From contig JAPSGI010000002.1 of NCBI GenBank assembly GCA_031177685.1, positions 124,001 to 188,000 of the forward strand: a stretch of DNA of 64,000 nucleotides. Direction: 5' to 3'. A program made the translations under genes and the position numbers. The notes beneath the pieces are model-generated. The model searched no databases. It had not been told where the DNA came from and saw only the letters and a program-made list of their open reading frames with translations. This DNA is from Solirubrobacteraceae bacterium (lineage in GTDB: Bacteria > Actinomycetota > Thermoleophilia > Solirubrobacterales > Solirubrobacteraceae). This document shows positions 47,670 through 56,127 of this stretch, in pieces (position 1 is the first letter of the stretch; each line of letters begins with the position of its first letter).

Positions 47670-48652
47670 GCCTCGAGGACCCGGCACCGCTCGCCGCGCT
47701 CGTCGGCCTGATCGTCGCCCTCCTGCTGGTCGACCTCAAGCTGTTCGCCCGCGGGCGCGAGCCGTCGTGGCGCGAGGGGGCCACGTGGAGCATCGGCTGG
47801 TTCGTCCTGTCGCTGCTCGTGGCCCTGCCGCTGCTGGCGCTGTCGGGCTCCGAAGACGCGGTCAACTACACCACGGTGTACCTGATCGAGCGCTCGCTGT
47901 CGCTCGACAACCTGTTCGTCTTCCTGCTGCTGTTCGCGTACTTCGGCGTGCCGGTCGCCCACCGGGCGCGCTTGCTGTTCTGGGGGATCGCCCTGGCCCT
48001 GGTCATGCGCGGGCTGGCCATCCTCGGCGGCGTCGCCCTGATCGAGGAGTTCCACTTCGTCATCTACATCCTGGGCGCCACGCTGCTGCTGCTCGCCTAC
48101 CGGATCCTGCGCGGCGTCGAGGAGAACGTCGATCCCGACCGCAACATCATGGTGCGCGCGACGCGGCGGCTGTTCCCGGTCACCAGCGGCTACCGCGGGG
48201 GCCGCCTGTTCTCGCGCGAGGAGGGGCGCCTGCACGTCACGCCGCTGTTCCTGTGCTTCGCCGGGATCGGCGCGGCCGACATCGCCTTCGCCGTGGACTC
48301 GATCCCCGCCGCCTTCGCGATCACGCGCGACTCCGCGGTGATCTGGATGGGCAATGCGTTCGCGCTGCTGGGGCTGCGCGCTTTGTTCGTGCTGGTGGAG
48401 GGCCTGATCGCCCGCTTCCGCTACCTGGACGAGACGATCGCCATCGTGCTGGCCATGGTCGGCGTCAAGCTGCTGATCGAGGACCTGGTCCACATCGGAC
48501 CCGTGCTGTCGCTGGCCGGCGTCGTCGTCGCGTTCGCGATCGGGATCACGGCCTCGCTGCTGGCCGACCGCCGCGACCCCGACAAGGACATCAAGCGCGC
48601 CGAGCGCGCGGGGCGGATGATGAAGGGCGGGGACGAGCCCGACCCGGCCTAG
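47666..48652 (+). CDS. TerC-family membrane protein
   Basis: 'TVYLIERSLSLDNLFVFLLLFAYFGVP', 'FAVDSIPAAFAITRDSAVIWMGNAFALLGLRALF'. Confidence 0.92.
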   Translation: MSLEDPAPLAALVGLIVALLLVDLKLFARGREPSWREGATWSIGWFVLSLLVALPLLALSGSEDAVNYTTVYLIERSLSLDNLFVFLLLFAYFGVPVAHRARLLFWGIALALVMRGLAILGGVALIEEFHFVIYILGATLLLLAYRILRGVEENVDPDRNIMVRATRRLFPVTSGYRGGRLFSREEGRLHVTPLFLCFAGIGAADIAFAVDSIPAAFAITRDSAVIWMGNAFALLGLRALFVLVEGLIARFRYLDETIAIVLAMVGVKLLIEDLVHIGPVLSLAGVVVAFAIGITASLLADRRDPDKDIKRAERAGRMMKGGDEPDPA

Positions 48653-48993
48653 TCCTCCTCGTCCTCCAGGTCTTCGCGGCCGACCTCCTGGTCGTCGTCG
48701 GCGTCGTCGTCGACGGTGTCGTCGTCGTCGAAGCCGGCGATCGACTGCGAGGTGCCGGGGTGGTAGCGGACCTGAAAGCGCTCGAGCAGCTCGTCGCGCT
48801 GCGGCTCGTCGATCGGCAGGTCGTCGGCGACCAGGACCCAGTCGGCGCCCTCGAACTCCTCGATGTTGAAGATCTCCCGGTCCAGCTCGGGGGAGTCGTC
48901 GACGACGACGAGGACCTCGGTTTGCGGGTTGAAGTAGGTCCCGGGCCGGACGAGCAGCTCGTCGAGCTCGAAGACCCGTTGGTCGCGTGCCAT
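48649..48993 (-). CDS. Small protein with strongly acidic C-terminal tail
   Basis: 114 aa ending 'DDDDTVDDDADDDQEVGREDLEDEED'. Confidence 0.6.
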   Translation of the reverse strand: MARDQRVFELDELLVRPGTYFNPQTEVLVVVDDSPELDREIFNIEEFEGADWVLVADDLPIDEPQRDELLERFQVRYHPGTSQSIAGFDDDDTVDDDADDDQEVGREDLEDEED

Positions 48994-49023
48994 CGCGCGC
49001 AGACTACTCCAGCGTGCGGCGAG

Positions 49024-49482
49024 TCATGAGAGACGGCGGATCTCCCGCTCGACCTCCTCGTCGACGTCCAGCGGCGCCTTGCCGGCGCGCAGGCGGCGCT
49101 CGTTGCGGGCCACGACGAGCTGGCGGATCTCGTCGCGCAGCGCGGGGTCGACCTCGGTGTCGGCGGTCAGCCGCCGCAGCTCCGCCTCGACGTCGAGCGG
49201 CGCCTCGCCGCGGCGCACGCGACGGTCGTTGCGGGCGTCCAGCAGCTGGCGGATCTCGTGCTCGCGCACGCCGGCGGCCTCCCGGGGCGCCGGCTTCCCG
49301 CGACCGACGTCCTCGTTGAGCGAGAGCCCGCCGCGCCCGATCTGGTCGTACAGGCGCCCGGCGCCGACGAACGTGACGACCGCCACCAGCGCGCCGCCCA
49401 CGACGACCACGAGCAGGACGGTCCAGAAGGCGTCCTGCAGGGCGCTGGCCAGGAATGGCTCCACCTGGTGATTGTGTCCCAT
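49024..49482 (-). CDS. Membrane-anchored protein with duplicated C-terminal motif
   Basis: TM helix 'FWTVLLVVVVGGALVAVVTFVG' then 'EIRQLLDARNDRRVRRGEAPLDVEAELRRL' and 'EIRQLVVARNERRLRAGKAPLDVDEEVEREIRRL'. Confidence 0.65.
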   Translation of the reverse strand: MGHNHQVEPFLASALQDAFWTVLLVVVVGGALVAVVTFVGAGRLYDQIGRGGLSLNEDVGRGKPAPREAAGVREHEIRQLLDARNDRRVRRGEAPLDVEAELRRLTADTEVDPALRDEIRQLVVARNERRLRAGKAPLDVDEEVEREIRRLS

Positions 49483-49506
49483 CGCGCGAGTGGGGTACTC
49501 TCTTGG

Positions 49507-49522
49507 TTGACTGACCAGTCAA
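49507..49522. promoter_or_regulatory. TetR-type operator-like palindrome upstream of acyl-CoA dehydrogenase
   Basis: TTGACTG-AC-CAGTCAA, perfect 7-bp arms, 25 nt before the start codon. Confidence 0.65.
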
Positions 49523-49546
49523 TCTAAAGCTGGAGAGAGACTTCAC

Positions 49547-50719
49547 GTGGTCGATTTCACCCTCACCGACGAGCAGAAGGCGCTGCGCGAGATGGCGCAC
49601 GACTTCGCCGAGAAGGAGATGCGGCCGGTCGCCTGGGAGTACGACCGGGACGGCACCTGGCCCGAGGAGGTGCTCCGCAAGGCGTGGGAGCTGGGCCTGA
49701 TGAACAGCCACATCCCCGAGGAGTACGGCGGACCGGGCGCTTCCTACATGGACGGCACCCTGATCGAGGAGGAGCTGGGCTGGGGCTGCTCGGGCATCGG
49801 CACCTCGATCGCCTGCAACGGGCTGGCCACCGCGCCGATCGCGCTCGGCGGCTCCGAGGAGACCAAGCGCGAGTTCCTGGGTCGCCTGACCGAGGACTTC
49901 GGCCTCGCGTCGTTCTGCCTCACCGAGCCCGACGCCGGCTCCGACGTGTCGGGCATGCGCACGACCGCGACCAAGCAGGGCGACAAGTACGTGCTCAACG
50001 GCAGCAAGTGCTTCATCACCAACGGCGGCTACGCCGACTTCTACACGGTCTACGCCAAGACCGACAAGGACGCCGGCCACCGCGGGATCTCCGCCTTCGT
50101 CGTGCCCCGTGACGACACCGTCACGGTGGACAAGAAGGAGGACAAGATGGGCCAGCGGGCGTCGAACACCGCGACCATCACGTTCAACGAGACCGAGGTC
50201 CCCGCCGAGAACCTGCTGGGCGAGGAGAACCACGGGTTCAAGCTCGCGATGATGACCCTGGACCGTACGCGTCCCGGCGTGGCGGCCATGGCGGTCGGCA
50301 TCGCGCGCGCGGCGTTCGAGTACGCCACCGACTACTCCAAGGAGCGCGTGCAGTTCGGCGTCCCGATCGCCATGCACCAGGCGATCCAGTTCATGATCGC
50401 CGACATGGCGACGGACATCGAGGCGGCGCGCCTGATGGTCTGGAAGTCGGCCGTCGAGCTCGACCAGGGCAGGCGCAACACGCTCACCTCCTCGCACGCC
50501 AAGCGCTTCGCCGCGGACACCGCGATGAAGGTCACGACCGACGCCGTGCAGGTCTACGGCGGCTACGGCTTCATCAAGGAGTACCCGGTGGAGAAGCTGA
50601 TGCGCGACGCGAAGATCATGCAGCTCTACGAGGGCACCTCGCAGATCCAGCGGCTGGTCATCGCCCGCGAGACGCTGCTGCCGCGGCGCATCGAGGAACC
50701 GGCTCCGGCCGCGGCGTAG
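49547..50719 (+). CDS. Acyl-CoA dehydrogenase
   Basis: 'FCLTEPDAGSDVSGMRTTATKQGDKYVLNGSKCFITNGG', 'VYGGYGFIKEYPVEKLMRDAKIMQLYEGTSQIQRLVIARE'. Confidence 0.95.
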   Translation: MVDFTLTDEQKALREMAHDFAEKEMRPVAWEYDRDGTWPEEVLRKAWELGLMNSHIPEEYGGPGASYMDGTLIEEELGWGCSGIGTSIACNGLATAPIALGGSEETKREFLGRLTEDFGLASFCLTEPDAGSDVSGMRTTATKQGDKYVLNGSKCFITNGGYADFYTVYAKTDKDAGHRGISAFVVPRDDTVTVDKKEDKMGQRASNTATITFNETEVPAENLLGEENHGFKLAMMTLDRTRPGVAAMAVGIARAAFEYATDYSKERVQFGVPIAMHQAIQFMIADMATDIEAARLMVWKSAVELDQGRRNTLTSSHAKRFAADTAMKVTTDAVQVYGGYGFIKEYPVEKLMRDAKIMQLYEGTSQIQRLVIARETLLPRRIEEPAPAAA

Positions 50720-50727
50720 ACGGGCCG

Positions 50728-51135
50728 CTACGCCGCGAGGCGCAGGCCGCGCTGGACGAAGTGCTCGTCGAAGGCGAGCGCTTCGTCCGTGCCCTCGCGC
50801 GCCATGAGCGCGAACGAGGTCGCGTCGACGTAGCTCCAGCCCTTGTCGGCGTGTGCCTCGAGGATGTCCCACGCCTCGTCGTCGACCGCTTCCTCGATCC
50901 GGACCACCTCGAGCGCCGAGCCGGCGCGCAGGCGCCGTCCCCACTCCAGCGCCTCCGAGCGACCGAGGCGGGCGAGCAGCGCGGTGTACGTCTCGGCGAC
51001 CACGTAGTTGCTGGTGAACAGCGAGGCGTGTTGGGCCGCCAGGTCGCGGAACGCGTCCCGAGCGCGCTCGTGCACCGGCTCGCGCGCGTTGCGCGTGGCC
51101 ACGAACGCGCTCGTGTCGACGAAGACCCTCCTCAT
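50728..51135 (-). CDS. vapC: PIN-domain toxin, VapC family
   Basis: 'MRRVFVDTSAFVATRNAREPVHERA', 'NYVVAETYTALLAR', 'GWSYVDATSFALMAREGTDEALAFDEHF'. Confidence 0.88.
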   Translation of the reverse strand: MRRVFVDTSAFVATRNAREPVHERARDAFRDLAAQHASLFTSNYVVAETYTALLARLGRSEALEWGRRLRAGSALEVVRIEEAVDDEAWDILEAHADKGWSYVDATSFALMAREGTDEALAFDEHFVQRGLRLAA

Positions 51136-51368
51136 GCTCCGTACACGTCCCAGTCGAGGTCCGAGACCGCGGGGTTTCGCCCCCCGGCGGCCGGCGGGTC
51201 CTCGACGAGGAAGCGAACGAGCGGGTCGTCTGCCGTACCGACCGGGCGGCTGCGGGCGTCGTCGATGAGCTCGCGGACGACACCCGCGATGCTGCCGCGC
51301 TCGCCCGCGCGGCGCTTGAGCCACCGGTACTGGTCCGGATCGAGATGGAGCTGGGTGCGGCGCTTCAT
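51132..51368 (-). CDS. vapB: Ribbon-helix-helix antitoxin, VapB-like
   Basis: 'MKRRTQLHLDPDQYRWLKRRAGERGSIAGVVRELID', overlaps vapC by 4 nt. Confidence 0.82.
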   Translation of the reverse strand: MKRRTQLHLDPDQYRWLKRRAGERGSIAGVVRELIDDARSRPVGTADDPLVRFLVEDPPAAGGRNPAVSDLDWDVYGA

Positions 51369-51421
51369 GGCGTATTACAGCATACAGCACCCATAGGCGC
51401 CCGCCCGGTATCTTTCGCCCC

Positions 51422-52549
51422 ATGGCCGATCCCGGACACGTCGCCCTCGGCGCCTGGAGCGGCGGGCGCTTCCTGCACTTCGGGGAGGCGATCGACGAGG
51501 AGCGCTTGGAGGCGCTGCTGCGCCCGGGCGACGGCGTCTCCACGGTCCTTACCGCGGACGTCTACGGGCAGGGCCAGGCCGACCGGGTGGTGGGCCGTGC
51601 GCTGGCCGGGCTGCCGCGCGAGTCCTACTGCCTCGTGGGCGCGATCGGGCACGATTTCGTCGCCGGCGAGCGCGACGGGCCGCGCGGCTTTCCGCGCTTC
51701 ACCGACCCGTCGCTGCTCGGCCCCGACGAGTACGCGGACTACGTGCGGCGCGCGACCGAGGCGTCCCTGCAGCGCTGCGGCGTCGCTGCGTTCGACCTGC
51801 TGCTGCTGCACAACCCCGACCGGCTCGGGTACACGTCCCCCGCCGTCTGGGAGGCGCTGGAGGCGGTCCGCGCCGCCGGGCTCACGCGCCTGCTGGGCAT
51901 CGCGCCCGGCCCGGCCAACGGCTTCACGCTGGACCTTGTCGAGTGCCTGGAGCGCTTCGGCGCCTCGATCGACTGGGCGATGGTCATCCTCAACCCCCTC
52001 GAGCCCTGGCCCGGCGAGCTCGTGCTCGACGCCGCCGCGCGCCACGGCGTGTCGCTGATCACGCGGGTGGTGGACTACGGCGGGCTGTTCTGGGACGACC
52101 TGCGCCCCGAGCACGCGCTGGAGCGCCGCGACCACCGGTCCTTCCGGCCGGCGGGCTGGGTGGCGGACGGCCTGCGCCGCATGGAGCCGATGCGCCCGAT
52201 CGCGGCGCGCCACGGCCTGACCATGGGCCAGCTGGCGTGCGCCTGGAACCTCGCCCAGCCGGCGGTCGAGTGCGCCGTGCCGACGCTGATCCAGGAGGCG
52301 TTCCCGGGCGCCCGGCCCATCGAGTCCCAGCGCGCCGAGCTCGCCGCCGTCCCGGCCGCCTCGCCCCTGGCCACGTCCGAGGTCGTCGAGATCCGCGCCG
52401 CCGGGGACAACACCGGCTCCATGGCGCTCAAGGGCGCCCACCCCGACCACGAGGGACCGGAGCGCCCGGACCGCTGGGCGGTTCAGCCGGGCCAGGAAGC
52501 GCTGGGCATAGACGTCGACGTGCTGCGCCAGCGCGTCCCCGCGGCCTGA
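51422..52549 (+). CDS. Aldo/keto reductase-family protein
   Basis: 'FDLLLLHNPDRLGYTSPAVWEALEAVRAAGLTRLLGIAPG', 'LTMGQLACAWNLAQPAVECAVPTLIQEAF'. Confidence 0.85.
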   Translation: MADPGHVALGAWSGGRFLHFGEAIDEERLEALLRPGDGVSTVLTADVYGQGQADRVVGRALAGLPRESYCLVGAIGHDFVAGERDGPRGFPRFTDPSLLGPDEYADYVRRATEASLQRCGVAAFDLLLLHNPDRLGYTSPAVWEALEAVRAAGLTRLLGIAPGPANGFTLDLVECLERFGASIDWAMVILNPLEPWPGELVLDAAARHGVSLITRVVDYGGLFWDDLRPEHALERRDHRSFRPAGWVADGLRRMEPMRPIAARHGLTMGQLACAWNLAQPAVECAVPTLIQEAFPGARPIESQRAELAAVPAASPLATSEVVEIRAAGDNTGSMALKGAHPDHEGPERPDRWAVQPGQEALGIDVDVLRQRVPAA

Positions 52550-52655
52550 GCCCCGACGCAGACGTCCCGATACGGATAGTGTTCACAACTCCGCGAAACG
52601 GAATCGTCGTTTCGTGAATGTTTAGTAGCGACATGCCACTTTTCCGAAAACTGGC

Positions 52656-53435
52656 GTGGCGGCCGTGAGCGACGCGGCCGCCACCGCGCCCGTCCAGGGC
52701 ACAGTGCTCGTCGCGGGCTTCCGCGGCGCACTCGGGACCGGCCTACGCGACGTAATCGCGGGCGATTCGGAGCTGCGCGTCGTCGGGCCGGTCGAGGGCG
52801 GCGACCTGCGTGGGCTGATCACGGCACACGCGCCGGATGTCGTGTTCATAAGCCAGAACCTATTGACGAGCGTGATGGAGCTTCGCCGGCTCGTGGTGGC
52901 ATACCCGGACATGGGCGTCGTCGTCGGCGTCATGCGGCCGAGCCGCCGGCGCGACGATACGTTGCTGGCCGCGGGGGCTCGCATGGTCCTGCCTTTGACG
53001 ATCAACTTCGTCGAGCTACGAGGGGCGCTCAAGCTGGTGGCGCGGCGGCTCGTGGGACCGCCACGGGTGGGCCGGGTGGTCGCGAGCCGGCGGGTCGACC
53101 GGCTCACCGAGCGTGAGCATCAGGTGTTCGAGCTCCTCGTGTGCCGTCGGCCGGCGCATGAGATCGCCGAGGAACTGCACATCGCGACCGCCACAGTCCA
53201 CACGCATACGCGCCGCATCTACGAGAAGCTGGGGGTGCACAGCCGCAGCGAGCTGATCGCCCAGGTCGCGGAGCTGCATCCTCCACAGCCTTCCCACGTC
53301 GCGTCGGTCAGTGTGCTCTCGCGCGACCGAGTTCCCTTCGGCAGGCGATCGTGCGACGTCCGGAACGCGAATCGCCCGTCTCCGGCGGATGTCTGGGGCT
53401 CGCTTGGCATGGCGCGCTGGCTCCACCCTCGTTGA
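52656..53435 (+). CDS. LuxR/NarL-type regulator with degenerate receiver domain (1)
   Basis: HTH 'LTEREHQVFELLVCRRPAHEIAEELHIATATVHTHTRRIYEKLGVHSRSEL'; receiver 'VLVAGFRGALG' and 'PDVVFISQNLL' lack the acidic residues. Confidence 0.88.
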   Translation: MAAVSDAAATAPVQGTVLVAGFRGALGTGLRDVIAGDSELRVVGPVEGGDLRGLITAHAPDVVFISQNLLTSVMELRRLVVAYPDMGVVVGVMRPSRRRDDTLLAAGARMVLPLTINFVELRGALKLVARRLVGPPRVGRVVASRRVDRLTEREHQVFELLVCRRPAHEIAEELHIATATVHTHTRRIYEKLGVHSRSELIAQVAELHPPQPSHVASVSVLSRDRVPFGRRSCDVRNANRPSPADVWGSLGMARWLHPR

Positions 53436-53537
53436 TTACACATAAAGTTGGTGCGGTAGTTCGGATTACCGTTGCGGCGTCGTTGAACGACGTGCATAGT
53501 GGGCAGCGGTCCCGCGGGGGACGGGCCGGAACGGCTG

Positions 53538-54347
53538 ATGACCCGCGACAACGTCTCTCCGAGGGTGACGACCCGCCACCAAGACGGGGCCTCCAGTGCA
53601 CCCGCCACTCCGGCGTGCCACCGGGGTCTCGATAAGGCGTCCGTCCTGGTCGCGGGGTTCCGCGGTGCGATCGGCGCCGGGATCCGCGAAGTGATCGCTC
53701 GCGACGCCTTCCTCGCCGTAATCGCGGCGGAGGAGGACGACGTGACCGCCCTCGTAAAGCGACACCGGCCCGACGTGGCGCTAATCGACCACGAGGCGCT
53801 GTCCGGCATCGAGAGCGTGAAACAGCTCGTCGCGCACGATTCCCCGGTAAGAGTTGTGATCGCGGTCATGCGACCGAACCGCGAACGCGATGCGAGACTG
53901 CTCGCCGCGGGAGTCGACGTCGTCGTGCCGCTCACCGTCGAGGCAGGCGAGCTGTGCGCGCTCCTACGCCTGGTGGCCAGGGGAGTCATTGCTCCCGCCA
54001 GCCGGGCGCGGATGCAACCGAACGCGGGCACGGGGCTGCTCACCAAACGCGAGCTCGAAGTGATGGAGCTCCTCATCCGCCGACGAAGCGCACGCGAGAT
54101 CGCGGCCGAGTTGCACGTCAGCGAGGCGACCGTGAACACGCATCGGCGCCACGTCTACGAGAAGTTGGGCGTTCACAGCCGTGGCGAGCTTGCGGTGCAT
54201 GCGCAGCGGCTTCTGAGTTTCGACGACGGTCTCGCGCCGATGCGATCCCGTGAGCGTGCGGCGTTCCGGCGTCATAGGCTGACCAGTGGCGAGTTTCACA
54301 GGCCCGGGTTCTCGATGCACGCGGCCCGCCGCTTGCGTACTCAATAG
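53538..54347 (+). CDS. LuxR/NarL-type regulator with degenerate receiver domain (2), paralog of the preceding gene
   Basis: HTH 'LTKRELEVMELLIRRRSAREIAAELHVSEATVNTHRRHVYEKLGVHSRGEL'; receiver 'VLVAGFRGAIGAGIREVIARD' and 'PDVALIDHEAL'; start 53499 or 53538. Confidence 0.87.
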   Translation: MTRDNVSPRVTTRHQDGASSAPATPACHRGLDKASVLVAGFRGAIGAGIREVIARDAFLAVIAAEEDDVTALVKRHRPDVALIDHEALSGIESVKQLVAHDSPVRVVIAVMRPNRERDARLLAAGVDVVVPLTVEAGELCALLRLVARGVIAPASRARMQPNAGTGLLTKRELEVMELLIRRRSAREIAAELHVSEATVNTHRRHVYEKLGVHSRGELAVHAQRLLSFDDGLAPMRSRERAAFRRHRLTSGEFHRPGFSMHAARRLRTQ

Positions 54348-54440
54348 GTAGAAAACCGGCACATCGGGGCCGCTCCGAACGTTACTTCGCTGTCGGCAGA
54401 CTGGTGTCCGTAGACGGCACCGCGCCCGCATACGCGAAAG

Positions 54441-55214
54441 GTGATGACTGAAATGCTCTTCTCCAACGCACGGTGCCTCACGATCGGAGCTTTCGTCGCC
54501 GCCTGCCTCGGGCTGTCCGCGCCGGCGAGTGCCCAGGAGAACCCGGCCGACCAGCGGTCGCGCTCCCAGAGCGCGGTTGTCACGGGCGGCTGGATGGCCA
54601 AGGGCGGCTTGCACACCAAGGACGGGCGAGGAGGGACGAACTTCTTCTTCGCCATGCTCATGCGCCCGGGTGGCGACGTCGATGGCAACGGGCCGCAACG
54701 CCCGGGTGAGCCGGACTTACGCGAGCCCTGGGTTGCGCTACTTCAGACGTCCACCGACGCGCTCGGGAAAAACCGTACGGAATGCGTCAGCCTGGCCAAC
54801 CCCGCCTCGGCGAGGTATGACGGCACCGGTCGCGACGAGATCCCCGCAATTTTCGCCGATGTCCAGTGCGATGACGGTCGCGGCTACGACTTCTACCGTG
54901 TCGAATGGAGGGGCACGGAGCCGATGGAGTTCGGTGGCGCGCGAAGCACGTTCCCGCTCGGCCCGGCGCAGGACTACTGGTCGACGCCGTACGTGTACGA
55001 CCGTCCGCACTACTCGGGCGGAACGACGCGCATGAGCTTCCATTACGACAACTCGTCGGGCGCCGTGTTCCGAATCTGCGGCCATCGCGATGCCAGCGTA
55101 GAGTGCCTCGTGCCGGTGGGCCACGCAGACCCATGGACGTTCGGGGTCTTTGTCGGCGGGTGGACCTTCATCAGAGCGAGCGCGAACAGGGTCGAACGCA
55201 CGACCTGCTGTTGA
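54441..55214 (+). CDS. Secreted hypothetical protein
   Basis: Signal peptide 'MLFSNARCLTIGAFVAACLGLSAPASAQ'; 257 aa. Confidence 0.7.
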   Translation: MMTEMLFSNARCLTIGAFVAACLGLSAPASAQENPADQRSRSQSAVVTGGWMAKGGLHTKDGRGGTNFFFAMLMRPGGDVDGNGPQRPGEPDLREPWVALLQTSTDALGKNRTECVSLANPASARYDGTGRDEIPAIFADVQCDDGRGYDFYRVEWRGTEPMEFGGARSTFPLGPAQDYWSTPYVYDRPHYSGGTTRMSFHYDNSSGAVFRICGHRDASVECLVPVGHADPWTFGVFVGGWTFIRASANRVERTTCC

Positions 55215-55271
55215 TGTGTACTCAAACCGCCATCTAGGCACGCAGAAGATCACGCTTAGATGACGATTGCT

Positions 55272-55293
55272 TTTCCCTGAATGTTCAGGGAAA
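55272..55293. promoter_or_regulatory. Perfect 22-bp palindrome, candidate operator
   Basis: TTTCCCTGAA-TG-TTCAGGGAAA, 10-bp arms, between two secreted-protein genes. Confidence 0.6.
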
Positions 55294-55482
55294 TTCGGCG
55301 CCTAACGGGAGGTGCACGGATTGGCTGCGCAGAGGTCTGCGGCGCAGTCCCCGGACATCGGACCCAGCTCGACCGACCGCCTGGCCGTCGGTGGAGCCGG
55401 TGCCGGCCTGGGCGGAAAGTGCCGTTTCACTGGCGGCCGCTCGGATCGCCTCCCGCGACCACGGCGAGAGGAGAAACCCAAC

Positions 55483-56121
55483 ATGTCGTCTAACCCTGAG
55501 CTCGACAAACGCCCAACCCGCAGGGTCGTCCGCCTTGCTGGTCTGATCGCGCTTGCGCTCGCGCTCGTCGCGCCAGCGGCGCACGCGGGCAACAAGCTCG
55601 GCGGTGGGGCGATCACGGGCGTCATGCAGTACGGGGCCCCGGGTGTGCCGCAGCCGCTGGCGCCTGGCCCGCCGAAATGCAGCATGGCGGTCACGTTCAG
55701 TGCGTCAGCGGGCGCGATGGTGCTCGACACCCAGATTGTCGGTTATGCCGGCCCGGTCACGATCTCCAACCAACCAGGGGAACTGATCGAGGGCGGCGCT
55801 GCACAGGGCGTCAGCCAGACGAACTGCGAGACATTCCTGCTGGGCAGCGGTCGGCTGTCACTCGACCTCAAGGGCTACAACCAGGTCAACGGAGCGCGCA
55901 TCGCCTGCGACAACATCAACGGGACGTGGATTAGGGCGTTGAACGCAATCGAGATCGCGCTCAACGGGCCGTGCCGGATCGGCGGTGCCTTCACCACGAG
56001 CACGATCGCGTTCATCGGCGCGATGTCACATGTGGCCGATCCAATGGATGTTGGTGGCGGCGTCACTCACCCGTTCAACTCTGCGACGGTGAACGGCGGA
56101 TTCGTCATCACGCCGGGATAG
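55483..56121 (+). CDS. Secreted array protein 1, unrecognised family
   Basis: Signal peptide 'LAGLIALALALVAPAAHAG'; 'MVLDTQIVGYAGPVTI...CETFLLGSGRLSLDLKG...ACDNINGTWIR...PCRIGG...VNGGFVITPG' shared with the next three genes. Confidence 0.75.
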   Translation: MSSNPELDKRPTRRVVRLAGLIALALALVAPAAHAGNKLGGGAITGVMQYGAPGVPQPLAPGPPKCSMAVTFSASAGAMVLDTQIVGYAGPVTISNQPGELIEGGAAQGVSQTNCETFLLGSGRLSLDLKGYNQVNGARIACDNINGTWIRALNAIEIALNGPCRIGGAFTTSTIAFIGAMSHVADPMDVGGGVTHPFNSATVNGGFVITPG

Positions 56122-56127
56122 CCGGCG

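Noticed and set aside
48652-48735. (GTC/CTC)n-rich triplet tract
   Set aside because: Explained by the Asp/Glu-rich C-terminus of the 48649-48993 gene rather than a microsatellite
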